NCBI GenBank assembly: GCA_030645575.1
Contig: JAUSMJ010000004.1
Location: forward strand, 1 to 64,000
Source of the DNA: Caulobacter sp.
Lineage (GTDB): Bacteria > Pseudomonadota > Alphaproteobacteria > Caulobacterales > Caulobacteraceae
Reading direction: 5' to 3'
DNA length: 64,000 nucleotides
Position 1 is the first letter of the stretch; the number at the start of each line of letters is the position of its first letter. The notes below the pieces were generated by a model. It ran no database searches. It was not told the DNA's origin and saw only the letters and a program-made list of their open reading frames with translations. Both the position numbers and the translations under genes were made by a program. This document shows, in pieces, positions 53,508-62,397 of the stretch.

Positions 53508-55421
53508 TCAGTGCGGCATGGACTGCCGGTCGCCATCGATCTCGGCATGCGGCGTTCCGTCGATGCCGACGTGGCCCCATTTCTTCACCAGGAAGCTGAT
53601 GAGGATGAAGAACACGCCCACGCCGATGCCGGCCCAGCCGAGCTTGCCGAAGCCGCTCAGCGAGGTGGCCAGGGCGCCGGCCGGATCCAGAACCTGACCG
53701 CCGACCGTCTCGGTTCCCATGGCGCCGGCGATGATCCCGCCGACGTACTGGGCGATCGAGCTGGACAGGAACCAGACGGCCATCATGAAGGACACCACGG
53801 TGGGCATCGACAGCTTGGTGATCTCCGACAGGCCGACTGGCGACAGGAACAGCTCACCGGTGGTGTGCAGCAGATACAGCGCGCCGAGCATGATCAGCGG
53901 CATCTGGAAGGCCGAATTGGCCATCCCGGCGCTGGCGCCCCAGACGATGATCATGAAGCCCAGGCCGACCTGGACCAGGCCCAGGCCGAACTTCATCACC
54001 GGATTGGGGTCGCGGTTATGCTTGCCCAGGAACAGCCACATCGCCGCGAACACCGGGGCGAAGATCAGGATGAAGCCGGCGTTGAACGACTGGGTCTGGG
54101 CGGCGGTGATGCCCATGTCGATCCAGCGCACGTTCGCCGGCACGCCGGCGGCCATGATCATGTCCCGGGTGCCGAAGAAGAAGCTCTGGCCGAACAGGTC
54201 CAGCGTGAAGGGCGAGCTGATCAGCGACAGATCGACGTTGCGGTCGGCGAACAGGTTGAGCGAGGTGCCGGCCTGTTCGAACAGGGTGAAGAACACCACC
54301 GCGCCGAAGATCAGGATCATGGCCAGCATCATGCGTTGCCGCTGGACCCAGGTCTTGCAGACGACGGCGATGATGAAGACGACCGCCACCAGCGAGGCGA
54401 TGATGCTGGCGATCAGCACCAGGCCGACGATGGCGTTCCGCTGGACCAGCAACCAGACGACGGCGATGCCGGCGATGCCGAGGATGTAGATCAGGCCTTC
54501 CTGGTTGATCGGGCCAAAGATCGGCTTGGCCAGCTTCTCGGGGTTCGGCGGCTCGCCATGGCCCTCAAGCAGGGGCTTGCCGAGCACGAAGGCCAGATAG
54601 CCGAGCAGCATGCCCGCGCCGGCCAGGCCGAAGCCCCAGCCCCAGCCGTAGGTCTGGCCGAGATAGCCGCAGAGAACCGAGGCCCAGAAGGCCCCCATGT
54701 TGATGCCGTAGTAGTAGAGGGTGAAGCCCGGATCCCGGCGCGGATCGCCTTCCGGATAGAGCTGGCCGACGATGGTCGAGATGTTCGGCTTGAGGAAGCC
54801 GACGCCCATGATGATCAGCGAAATGGCCAGGAAGAAGATGTTCACATAGGTCGAATTGCGCGTCTCCTTCATCTCGTAGGAGCCCTGCGCCAGGCTGGCG
54901 GGCAGCGGCGAGGCGGCCGGCAGGTCCTTGATCTGCAGGGCGCCGTTCTCGCCGGCGCCGAAGCCGTAGCAGCCTTCGCCAACCTTGATGCAGACCTCGC
55001 GCTCGGACCCGCGGCCCTCGACCTGCATGGCGTAGGCCTGGCCCTGGTAGTTCAGGGTCTGCTGCGCGGGCGCGCCCTCGATGGCCATCATCCCGTGACC
55101 GGCCACCAACAGCAGGGCGCCGAAGGCGATGGCCTTGCGGGTGCCGATGTAGCGGTCGGCGAGGATGCCGCCGAGCAGGGGCAGCAGGTAGACCAGTGAG
55201 GTGTAGGAACCGTAGAGGCCGCTGGCGTAGTCGTCTTTGAACAGGAAATGCTGGGTCAGGTAGAAGATGAGGATGCCGCGCATCCCGTAGTAGGAGAAGC
55301 GCTCCCACATCTCCGCGAAGAAGAGAATGAAGAGGCCCTTCGGGTGATTCCGCATCTGCAGAAGCACCGGGATGCCCGTGGCCAGGGTCACGAGGATCCC
55401 CAGCGCGATAACGATATTCAT
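53508..55421 (-). CDS. POT/PTR family proton-coupled oligopeptide transporter
   Basis: The 637-aa protein has MFS-type helices and the POT signatures: FFAEMWERFSYYGMRGILIFYLTQHF at the N-terminus and FTLYYYGINMGAFWASVLCGYLGQ. About 80 extra residues with a Cys-containing loop lie around 130-190. It imports di- or tripeptides with protons. The start has an ATG at 55421. Confidence 0.92.
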   Translation of the reverse strand: MNIVIALGILVTLATGIPVLLQMRNHPKGLFILFFAEMWERFSYYGMRGILIFYLTQHFLFKDDYASGLYGSYTSLVYLLPLLGGILADRYIGTRKAIAFGALLLVAGHGMMAIEGAPAQQTLNYQGQAYAMQVEGRGSEREVCIKVGEGCYGFGAGENGALQIKDLPAASPLPASLAQGSYEMKETRNSTYVNIFFLAISLIIMGVGFLKPNISTIVGQLYPEGDPRRDPGFTLYYYGINMGAFWASVLCGYLGQTYGWGWGFGLAGAGMLLGYLAFVLGKPLLEGHGEPPNPEKLAKPIFGPINQEGLIYILGIAGIAVVWLLVQRNAIVGLVLIASIIASLVAVVFIIAVVCKTWVQRQRMMLAMILIFGAVVFFTLFEQAGTSLNLFADRNVDLSLISSPFTLDLFGQSFFFGTRDMIMAAGVPANVRWIDMGITAAQTQSFNAGFILIFAPVFAAMWLFLGKHNRDPNPVMKFGLGLVQVGLGFMIIVWGASAGMANSAFQMPLIMLGALYLLHTTGELFLSPVGLSEITKLSMPTVVSFMMAVWFLSSSIAQYVGGIIAGAMGTETVGGQVLDPAGALATSLSGFGKLGWAGIGVGVFFILISFLVKKWGHVGIDGTPHAEIDGDRQSMPH

Positions 55422-55738
55422 ACTGCCTACCCTGTGACTCTTGGCCCTGTGCGGAGGAGAAGCGGCAAGATCCCCCCGAACCTCCGCGATTTGCAGGCGA
55501 GAAAATCACGCGCGGGCCGGTTTCACAAGCAACGGCTTGCCGTGCCGGTTATTCGGAAGCCGACCTGTGGCCGCCGCGTTATCCTCCGCGGAAGGATCGA
55601 CCATGTCCGACGCGGTTTCCGGTTCCGGCCTGACAATCGCGGCGGTTGCGGGCCGGGCCGCGTTCGCGGCGGCGGCAAAACGGCCGGCGGAGGGAGCGCG
55701 GGCGGGGACACGCACCGAAGTGCATGTCCCCGCGCCGG
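55422..55738. other. Intergenic space, no credible gene
   Basis: This 317-base spacer between the POT transporter and the gshA gene end contains the promoter region of the transporter and a family C repeat (55704-55731). A short rightward frame from 55603 has a good Shine-Dalgarno but an alanine-rich, repeat-derived product. I see nothing else. Confidence 0.5.
55704..55731. repeat. Intergenic repeat, family C, single unit
   Basis: GGGGACACGCACCGAAGTGC continuing ATGTCCCC is a near-perfect palindrome that matches the units at 32187-32268 and 63233-63305. It lies just past the 3' end of the gshA gene. Confidence 0.85.
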
Positions 55739-57112
55739 CTAATAGGCGCAGTCTTCGAAGACGCGGCTGATGTCACCGTTCCACGCGCCGTGGAACTTCT
55801 CCAGCAGCCGTTCGGCGGGCGTGATCCCGCTGTCGGCGATCGCCTCGAGCTCGCCCAGATAGGTGGACTCATCGACGAAACCGCCGTCGAGCCGGGCGCG
55901 GCGTTTGAGGCCTTCCTTGCTGATGGCGATCATGTCCCTGGCCACGTCCTGCACCGTGCGGCCACCGACCACGGCCTTGAGGCCCAGCCGGTTGACGTCG
56001 CGGCGGACGTTTTCGCGGTCCTCCGGCGTCCAGTGCTTGCACAGGTCCCAGGCGGCGGCGAGGGCGGCGCCATCATAGAAGATGCCGGTCCACAGGGCGG
56101 GCAGGGCGCACAGCCGGCTCCACGGCCCCCCGTCGGCGCCGCGCATCTCCAGATAGGTCTTCAGCCGCACTTCCGGGAAGATGGTGCTGGTGTGATCGAC
56201 CCAGTCCTTGATCGTCGCCCGCTCGCCGGGAACCTCGTCCAGCCGGCCGTCGATGAAGTCGCGGAACGACTTGCCGGCCAGGTCGATGTACAGGCCCTTC
56301 CGCTTGGCGAAATACATCGGCACGTCGAGGGCGTAGCGCGCGTAGCGTTCGAAGCCGAAGCCGTCCTCGAACACGAAGTTCAGCATGCCGGTGCGGTCGG
56401 GATCGGTGTCGGTCCAGACGTTGGCCCGGGCCGACAGAAAGCCGTTGGGCCGGCCTTCCGTGAACGGTGAATTGGCGAACAGGGCCGTGGCGATCGGCTG
56501 CAGCGCCAGGCTGGCGCGGAACTTGGCCGCCATGTCGGCTTCGGAGCTGAAGTCGAGATTGGCCTGCACGGTGCAGGTGCGGAACATCATGTCCAGGCCC
56601 AGGCCGCCGACCTTGGGCATGTAGCGCCGCATGATCACATAGCGGCCCTTGGGCATGATGGCGGCGTCTTCGCGCTTCAGGGTCGGGTGGAAGCCCAGGC
56701 CCAGGAAACCGAGGCCCAGCTCGTCGGCGACCTGTTTGACCTCCTGCAGGTGACTGCCGGTCTCCTCGCAGATCTCGTGCATCGAGTTCAGCGGCGCGCC
56801 GCTGAGCTCGAACTGGCCGCCGGGCTCCAGGCTGACGCTGGCGCCGTTGCGTTCCAGCGCGATCAGGGTCCGGCCGCCGTCGGCGCGATCCTCGTAGACG
56901 CCTTCCCAGCCGAACCGCATCAGGCCCTTGAGCATCGCCTCGATGCCGTCGGGGCCGCCGTACTGGACGGGCGCATGGGATTTCAGGTGGAAGCCGAACT
57001 TCTCATGTTCGGCCCCGACCCGCCATTCGCTGGCGGGCTTGCTGCCGGAGGCGAACCAGCCGGTCAGATCATCAAGAGTCAGGGGCCTGTCGTCACGGAC
57101 GGTCGTGGCCAT
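55739..57112 (-). CDS. gshA: Glutamate-cysteine ligase (plant/alphaproteobacterial type)
   Basis: The 457-aa enzyme makes gamma-glutamylcysteine, the first step to glutathione. It carries WRVGAEHEKFGF, ISLEPGGQFELSGAPL-like motif (SVSLEPGGQFELSG), and MFRTCTVQANLDF, the pattern of the plant-type GCL family. Its Shine-Dalgarno (GGGGAGG) lies inside a perfect 10-bp hairpin directly before the ATG. Confidence 0.93.
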   Translation of the reverse strand: MATTVRDDRPLTLDDLTGWFASGSKPASEWRVGAEHEKFGFHLKSHAPVQYGGPDGIEAMLKGLMRFGWEGVYEDRADGGRTLIALERNGASVSLEPGGQFELSGAPLNSMHEICEETGSHLQEVKQVADELGLGFLGLGFHPTLKREDAAIMPKGRYVIMRRYMPKVGGLGLDMMFRTCTVQANLDFSSEADMAAKFRASLALQPIATALFANSPFTEGRPNGFLSARANVWTDTDPDRTGMLNFVFEDGFGFERYARYALDVPMYFAKRKGLYIDLAGKSFRDFIDGRLDEVPGERATIKDWVDHTSTIFPEVRLKTYLEMRGADGGPWSRLCALPALWTGIFYDGAALAAAWDLCKHWTPEDRENVRRDVNRLGLKAVVGGRTVQDVARDMIAISKEGLKRRARLDGGFVDESTYLGELEAIADSGITPAERLLEKFHGAWNGDISRVFEDCAY

Positions 57113-57120
57113 TTATTTTC

Positions 57121-57154
57121 GCCTCCCCAGGCATTTTCGAGTGGCTGGGGAGGC
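57121..57154 (-). promoter_or_regulatory. Hairpin sequestering the gshA ribosome-binding site
   Basis: On the mRNA strand GCCTCCCCAG and CTGGGGAGGC pair perfectly around a 14-base loop. The 3' arm contains GGGGAGG, and eight bases (GAAAATAA) separate it from the gshA ATG. The stem would hide the Shine-Dalgarno, suggesting a translational switch. A terminator role is less likely, as no U-tract follows. Confidence 0.6.
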
Positions 57155-57279
57155 CCCTTCCCCCACCGGGCGCGATCAATACGCTCAAGTGCAGGTGGGA
57201 GACAATCACACTCGATGCAAGGCTTCGTGACGGCGTCGTGTCAGCAGAACCGTTCAATCCCCATCGACCATTTTCCCGC

Positions 57280-57400
57280 CGTCATGGCCCGGCTTGTCCG
57301 GGCCACCTATGCGCGGCGTCGAAATCAGGATGGAACAGGCGGTCGCTCCAGCCGGTGAAGTCCGTGTTCCTGGGTGGCCCGGACAGGCCGGGCCATGACG
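57280..57400. repeat. Intergenic inverted repeat, family A, copy 2
   Basis: The arms CGTCATGGCCCGGCTTGTCC and the distal GGACAGGCCGGGCCATGACG match copy 1 at 11022-11147, while the central 60 bases differ. It fills most of the space between rsmE and the gshA leader; no gene is seen between 57155 and 57414. Confidence 0.85.
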
Positions 57401-57414
57401 GATGTCGGTAGGGC

Positions 57415-58137
57415 CTAGCCGCGCCAATCCCCCAGCGCCGCCTGCCACAGGGTCAGGGCCGCGATGGCGGCGGTGTCGGCGCGCAGGATCCTGGGGCCCA
57501 GCGAAACGGCCGTGACGAAGGGCAGGGCGCGCAGCCGCTCGCCCTCTTCCGGGGCGAAGCCGCCCTCGGGGCCGATCAGCACCGCCCCCGGCCCGGGAGC
57601 AACGGCGCGCAGGGCCTCCAGCGCCGGCGGGACGCCGCCGCCCTCGTCGCAGAACATCAGCGGACGCGTGGCGTCCCAGCCGTCCAGCAGGCGTTCGAGT
57701 TTCTCCGGCGCGACGATCTGCGGCACGTCCAGCCGGCCGGTCTGTTCGGCGGCCTCGACCGCGATGGCCCGCAGTCGCGCGACATTGGTGTGGTCGGCGT
57801 TGGTCCGCCGGGTCACGGCCAGCCGCACCCGCCGCGCGCCCAGTTCGGCGGCCTTCTCGATGATCGTCTCCAGCCGGGCCCGCTTGACCAGGGCCACCAC
57901 CAGATCGAGGTCGGGCCCGTCGGTCTGGGGCCGCACGCGCGCGCCGACCGCCAGCCGGCAACCGCGCTTGCCCGCCTCGACCAGCGTCGCCCGCCACTCG
58001 CCGTCGCGGCCATTGAACAGCAGCACCTCGGCCCCGACCGCCAGCCGCATGACGGTGGTCAGATAGCGGCTCTGCTCGGGCGCCGGGATCAGGTCGGCGC
58101 CGGCGGCGAGGTCATCGGGAACATGAAGACGGATCAT
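57415..58137 (-). CDS. rsmE: 16S rRNA (uracil-1498-N3)-methyltransferase RsmE
   Basis: The 240-aa SPOUT methyltransferase has the N-terminal PUA-like segment (RYLTTVMRLAVGAEVLLFNGRDGEW) and the knotted C-terminal SAM site: VLIGPEGGFAPEEGERL and VSLGPRILRADTAAIAAL. It methylates U1498 of 16S rRNA. It precedes gshA on the same strand. Confidence 0.93.
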   Translation of the reverse strand: MIRLHVPDDLAAGADLIPAPEQSRYLTTVMRLAVGAEVLLFNGRDGEWRATLVEAGKRGCRLAVGARVRPQTDGPDLDLVVALVKRARLETIIEKAAELGARRVRLAVTRRTNADHTNVARLRAIAVEAAEQTGRLDVPQIVAPEKLERLLDGWDATRPLMFCDEGGGVPPALEALRAVAPGPGAVLIGPEGGFAPEEGERLRALPFVTAVSLGPRILRADTAAIAALTLWQAALGDWRG

Positions 58138-58184
58138 GCGGACTCTTCTAGCCGCCCGGCGGGGTCCGGCGGTAGGGTCTCGTC

Positions 58185-58943
58185 ATGGACAACGACGCCT
58201 ACGACGCCGAACTTCGCGACCTGCAGATCGCCATGATCCGCACCCAGCAGCTGGCGATCAAGGAGGGCTGGAAGATCCTCGTGATCTTCGAGGGCCGCGA
58301 CGCCGCCGGCAAGGACGGCGCGATCGCCCGCGTGACCGCGCCCCTGTCGCGCCGCGAGACGCGGGTGGTGGCCCTGCCCAAGCCCTCGGACCGCGAGCGG
58401 ACGCAGTGGTATTTCCAGCGCTACGTCGCCCACCTGCCGTCGGCCGGCGAGTTCGTGCTGTTCAATCGCTCCTGGTACAACCGCGCCGGGGTCGAGCGGG
58501 TGATGGGTTTCAGCAGCCCGGATGAACAGGAAGAGTTCCTGCGCGAAGTCCCCAATTTCGAGCGCGTGCTGGTCGCCAGTGGCGTGAAGCTGCTCAAGTT
58601 CTGGCTCGACATCAGCCCGCAGGAGCAGGCCAGGCGACTCAAGGCGCGCCGCACCGATCCGCTCAAGGTGTTCAAGACCAGCCCTCTGGACGACGTCGCC
58701 GAGCAGAAGTGGGACGACTACACGGCCGCCCGGGACGAGATGCTGCGCCGGACCGACTGCGACGCGGCGCCCTGGATCTGCGTGCGGGCCGACCACAAGA
58801 AGCCGGCCCGGCTGAACGTCCTGCGCTGGCTGCTGCGAACGGCCGCGCCGGACAAGGTGCGCAAGGGCGTGGAGGCGCCCGATCCCGAGGTGATCTTCCG
58901 CTTCGATCCGGAAGCCCTGACCGACGGGCGGCTGCACCGGTAG
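58185..58943 (+). CDS. ppk2: Polyphosphate kinase 2
   Basis: The 252-aa protein is a one-domain class I PPK2: Walker A GRDAAGKDGAI, the lid-region RETRVVALPKPSDRER, and Walker B FNRSWYNRAGVERVMGF. It phosphorylates nucleoside diphosphates with polyphosphate. It diverges from rsmE with a short spacer. Confidence 0.93.
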   Translation: MDNDAYDAELRDLQIAMIRTQQLAIKEGWKILVIFEGRDAAGKDGAIARVTAPLSRRETRVVALPKPSDRERTQWYFQRYVAHLPSAGEFVLFNRSWYNRAGVERVMGFSSPDEQEEFLREVPNFERVLVASGVKLLKFWLDISPQEQARRLKARRTDPLKVFKTSPLDDVAEQKWDDYTAARDEMLRRTDCDAAPWICVRADHKKPARLNVLRWLLRTAAPDKVRKGVEAPDPEVIFRFDPEALTDGRLHR

Positions 58944-58970
58944 GGGCCGCTCCATCCCCCCACTAGCGCG

Positions 58971-59921
58971 CTACGCCTGAAACCCCCTCGGCGCGCCACA
59001 ATAGCCGTAGCCGAAGTCGTGCTTCAGGTTGCGGTCGAGGATGCCGCGCAGCATCGCCTCGTCGGCCTCGGAGAAGGTGGCGGCCGGGACGCCGTCCATG
59101 CGCAGGGGCTTTTCGTCCACCGCCGGATCCTGGTGGTTGGCCATGACCTCCTTGGCCCCCGCCGCAGCGCCGGCGTCGAGGGCGGTGGCTGACAGCGTCA
59201 GGCCAAGATGCTTCGCCAGCGTCTCCAGCGCCGCGCGGCGGTCGGCCTGGAAGTCCTCGTAGCGGATCACCAGGGTCTCGGCCGGGAACCGGCTGGCCAC
59301 CTCGCCCCAGCGGTTGAGGAAGTGGACGTACCACCAGACATCGCAGACATAGGCCTTGCCGGTCGGGTCGCCGGCGACATAGCGCGAGAACGGCACGGCG
59401 TAGGTTTCGCGCCACTTCTCGTAGTTCGAGACCATCACGTCGCGGATGTCGCGCACCACCACGCCATAGGGCGGCAGGGGCATCAGGGCCCGGACCCACC
59501 GCCGGTCCAGGGCGTAGGGCGGGATCGAGTGCGAGCTGGCGATGCGCGGCAGCGTCCCGTGGATGCGCCTGTGCTTCGGATGTCCGATGATCTCGTTGGA
59601 TGAGGCGTTGTTGAAATAGCGCGGCGGTTCGACGCCGTACTGGGCGGCGATGGCGTGGCTCAGCATCCACTTGATCCAGTGGGTCCCGGAATGCTGGCCG
59701 GTGACCATGTAGCCCTGCCAGTCGCGGTACTTCAGCAGGGCGCCGTTGGTGCTGTCGCGGTTGAGGCAGTGCAGGCGGAAGGCCCGGTCGGCCGCTGGCC
59801 CGCCGCGCTGGATTTGCGGAACGTCGCCGCTTGTCAAAGCCGTCAAGGTCGTCACTCTCCCCACCGCCCGGCGTGGGCAGTCCCCGGGGTCTATATGTGA
59901 CAGGAACGGGCGGCGTGTCAC
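58971..59921 (-). CDS. Sulfotransferase family protein
   Basis: The protein has the PAPS 5'-phosphosulfate loop TGQHSGTHWIKWML and a 3'-phosphate-like segment VVVRDIRDVMVSNYEKW, the core of the sulfotransferase fold. It would transfer sulfate from PAPS to an unknown acceptor. The start is uncertain: a GTG at 59921 (316 aa) or a GTG at 59855. It diverges from the aldo/keto reductase gene. Confidence 0.8.
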   Translation of the reverse strand: MTRRPFLSHIDPGDCPRRAVGRVTTLTALTSGDVPQIQRGGPAADRAFRLHCLNRDSTNGALLKYRDWQGYMVTGQHSGTHWIKWMLSHAIAAQYGVEPPRYFNNASSNEIIGHPKHRRIHGTLPRIASSHSIPPYALDRRWVRALMPLPPYGVVVRDIRDVMVSNYEKWRETYAVPFSRYVAGDPTGKAYVCDVWWYVHFLNRWGEVASRFPAETLVIRYEDFQADRRAALETLAKHLGLTLSATALDAGAAAGAKEVMANHQDPAVDEKPLRMDGVPAATFSEADEAMLRGILDRNLKHDFGYGYCGAPRGFQA

Positions 59922-59930
59922 GACGGCCGC

Positions 59931-59978
59931 GAGCCTGTTCCAATCAGGTCGATTGACCTGATCGGATGAAACAGGCTC
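59931..59978. promoter_or_regulatory. Nested palindrome upstream of the aldo/keto reductase gene
   Basis: The inner arms ATCAGGTC and GACCTGAT (four-base spacer) are perfect, and outer arms GAGCCTGTT and AACAGGCTC extend the symmetry. It could be an operator for a dimeric repressor or a transcript hairpin. No cognate regulator is adjacent. Confidence 0.5.
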
Positions 59979-59990
59979 GATTCAAAAGTT

Positions 59991-60039
59991 GAGCGCGATC
60001 TGATCGCCGAACCGGCATCCATTTCGGCGGATCGCGCTC
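59991..60039 (+). promoter_or_regulatory. Structured 5' leader hairpin before the aldo/keto reductase
   Basis: GAGCGCGATC and GATCGCGCTC form a perfect 10-bp outer stem; GCCGAA and TTCGGC form an inner stem. The Shine-Dalgarno (GGAGAGAG) starts two bases after it. It may influence translation or transcript stability. Confidence 0.45.
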
Positions 60040-60050
60040 TGGAGAGAGCC

Positions 60051-61034
60051 ATGGAATACGTCCGCCTCGGCAAGACCGGCCTGAAGGTCTCGCGCCTGTG
60101 CCTCGGCTGCATGACCTATGGCAGCAAATCCTGGCGGCCCTGGGTGCTGGAGGAGGACGAGGCCCGGCCGTTCTTCCGCGCCGCCATCGAGGGCGGGATC
60201 AACTTCTTCGACACGGCCAACATGTACTCGCTCGGCCAGAGCGAGGTCGTCACCGGCAAGCTGCTGAAGGAGTTCGCCGCCGGCCGGGACGAGGTGGTCA
60301 TCGCCACCAAGGTCAACTTCCCGATGGGCCCCGGCCCTAACGACAAAGGCCTGTCGCGCAAGCACATCATGAGTTCGATCGACGCCAGCCTGACGCGGCT
60401 GGGCGTGGACCATGTCGATCTGTTCCAGATCCACCGCTTCGACCCCGACACGCCGATCGAGGAGACGCTCGAGGCGCTGCATGACGTGGTGAAGGCCGGC
60501 AAGGCCCGCTACATCGGGGCCTCGTCGATGTACGCCTGGCAGTTCGCGAAGATGCTCAGCGTCAGCGACCTGCACGGCTGGACCCGCTTCGTCTCGATGC
60601 AGCCGCAGTACAATCTGGTCTATCGCGAGGAAGAGCGGGAGATGCTGCCGCTATGCAAGGCCGAGGGGATTGGCGTGATCCCCTGGTCGCCACTGGCCCG
60701 GGGCTTCCTGGCCGGCGGCCGCAGCAAGGTCGGCGAGGGCGATACCGAGCGCGCCCGCACCGATGAATTCGCGCCGCGCCTCTACTACCAGGACGCCGAC
60801 TTCGCGGTGGTCGATGCGGTCGAGGCCATCGCCGGCGCGCGCGGCCTGTCGAACATGCAGGTCGCCCTGGCCTGGGTGCTGCGCAATCCGGCGATCACCG
60901 CGCCGATCGTCGGCGCCTCGAAACTGAGCCACCTGACCGAGGCCCTGTCGGCGCTGGACGTCGCGCTCGGCGGCGACGAGGTCGCGACGCTGGAGAGGCC
61001 CTACAAGCCCAAGCCGGTGCTGGACCACGCGTGA
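60051..61034 (+). CDS. Aldo/keto reductase
   Basis: The 327-aa TIM-barrel enzyme has the AKR catalytic tetrad in FFDTANMYSLGQSE (Asp, Tyr), VIATKVNF (Lys) and FQIHRFD (His), with the NADPH-binding IVGASKLSHLTEAL near the end. It resembles the YajO/PdxI-like branch. It reduces an unknown carbonyl substrate. GGAGAGAG precedes ATG 60051. Confidence 0.93.
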   Translation: MEYVRLGKTGLKVSRLCLGCMTYGSKSWRPWVLEEDEARPFFRAAIEGGINFFDTANMYSLGQSEVVTGKLLKEFAAGRDEVVIATKVNFPMGPGPNDKGLSRKHIMSSIDASLTRLGVDHVDLFQIHRFDPDTPIEETLEALHDVVKAGKARYIGASSMYAWQFAKMLSVSDLHGWTRFVSMQPQYNLVYREEEREMLPLCKAEGIGVIPWSPLARGFLAGGRSKVGEGDTERARTDEFAPRLYYQDADFAVVDAVEAIAGARGLSNMQVALAWVLRNPAITAPIVGASKLSHLTEALSALDVALGGDEVATLERPYKPKPVLDHA

Positions 61035-61054
61035 AGGCGTCGGCGGCTCCAGGG

Positions 61055-61170
61055 TGCGTGGTTCGACACGCGATCCCTTCGGGATCGCTGCTCACCATGA
61101 CGTGGAGTTTCAGCCCCACCCCTGCACGTCATCCTGAGCAGGCCGCGCAGCGGCCGTGTCGAAGGACGCA
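61055..61170. repeat. Intergenic inverted repeat, family B, copy 2 (reverse)
   Basis: It begins TGCGTGGTTCGACACG and ends CGTGTCGAAGGACGCA, the reverse of copy 1 at 6075-6181. Its last bases (GAAGGA) act as the Shine-Dalgarno of the next gene. Confidence 0.85.
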
Positions 61171-62397
61171 ATGACCCCGAAATTCGATCTCTCCCTCAAA
61201 CAGGCCCGCCGCATCGCCCTGACGGCCCAGGGTTTCGCCGGGTCGCGCCGCCACGCCGCGCCGGGGCGCAGCCATTTCGGCAAGGTGGCCGGGCGGCTGG
61301 GCGTGATCCAGATCGACAGCGTCAACGTCCTGACCCGCACCCACTATCTGCCGGCCTTCTCGCGGCTGGGCGACTATCCACAGGCCGTGCTGGAGGCCGA
61401 GGCCTGGGGCAGGAAGCGCAGCCTGTTCGAATACTGGGGCCACGAAGCCTCCCTGCTGCCGCTGGAGATGCAGCCGCTGCTGCGCTGGCGCATGGCCCGG
61501 GCCCACGACGGCGAGCTGTGGACGGGCCTGGCCCGCTTCGGCCGCGAGAGGCGCGACTACATCGACAATGTTCTGGCCGAGATCGAGACGCGCGGCCCCG
61601 TCACGGGCGGCGACTTCGCGCCGGGCCAGGACGTCCCCGGACGCCGGGGCGAGGCGGGCTGGTGGTCATGGTCCGACGGCAAGCGGGCCCTGGAATGGCT
61701 GTTCTGGACCGGCCAGATCACCACCGCCACGCGGCGCGGCTTCGAGCGGGTCTACGACCTGACCGAACGGGCGCTGCCGGCGGCGATCGTTGATCTGCCC
61801 ACGCCGACCGAGGCCGACGCCCTGCGCGAGCTGGTGCTGCGCTCGGCCGGGGCGATGGGCGTTGCGACCGAGGCCGACCTGCGCGACTACTACCGCCTGC
61901 CCCTGGCGGGCGCCCGCCGCGCCGTCGGCGAACTGGTCGAGGCCGGCGCCCTGACGCCGGTCACCGTCCAGGGCTGGGGCAAGCCGGCCTATCTGCACCC
62001 GGAGGCGAAACCCCGGCGGATCGGGGCGCACGCGCTGCTGTCGCCGTTCGACAACCTGATCTGGTTCCGCGACCGGACCGAGCGGCTGTTCGGGATCAAG
62101 GTCCGGCTGGAGATCTACACCCCGGCCGAAAAGCGCGTGCACGGCTACTATGTGCTGCCGTTCCTCGAGGGCGAGGCGATCACCGCGCGCGTCGATCTGA
62201 AGGCCGACCGGCAGGCCGCCGTGCTGCGGGTGCAGGCCGCCCACGCCGAGCCCGAGGCCGGCCCGGCCACCCCGGCCGCGCTGGCCATGGAGCTCGCGCG
62301 CATGGCCGGCTGGCTCGGGCTGGACCGCGTCGAGGTCGCCGGAAAGGGCGATCTGGCAGGCCGCTTGCAGTCAGCGCTGCGATCGCCCGCGATCTGA
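61171..62397 (+). CDS. AlkX/YcaQ-like DNA glycosylase (HTH_42 family)
   Basis: The 408-aa winged-helix protein resembles E. coli YcaQ throughout its N-terminus (SLKQARRIALTAQGF, RLGVIQIDSVNVLTRTHYLPAFSRLG, LFEYWGHEASLLP). It contains a QxD motif (Q-I-D), as in AlkX enzymes that release alkylated or cross-linked bases, rather than the QxQ of AlkZ. ATG 61171 uses a GAAGGA provided by repeat B. Confidence 0.88.
   Translation: MTPKFDLSLKQARRIALTAQGFAGSRRHAAPGRSHFGKVAGRLGVIQIDSVNVLTRTHYLPAFSRLGDYPQAVLEAEAWGRKRSLFEYWGHEASLLPLEMQPLLRWRMARAHDGELWTGLARFGRERRDYIDNVLAEIETRGPVTGGDFAPGQDVPGRRGEAGWWSWSDGKRALEWLFWTGQITTATRRGFERVYDLTERALPAAIVDLPTPTEADALRELVLRSAGAMGVATEADLRDYYRLPLAGARRAVGELVEAGALTPVTVQGWGKPAYLHPEAKPRRIGAHALLSPFDNLIWFRDRTERLFGIKVRLEIYTPAEKRVHGYYVLPFLEGEAITARVDLKADRQAAVLRVQAAHAEPEAGPATPAALAMELARMAGWLGLDRVEVAGKGDLAGRLQSALRSPAI

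Noticed and set aside
51238-53580. 780-codon open frame on the minus strand
   Set aside because: It lies opposite the TonB receptor gene, which has a signal peptide, plug motifs and a strong ribosome-binding site. The minus-strand product is a compositional shadow rich in Arg/Ala/Gly.
55603-55770. Short plus-strand ORF of 55 codons with a good AAGGA site
   Set aside because: The product is alanine-rich, runs through a family C repeat and overlaps the end of gshA. No conserved pattern was seen.
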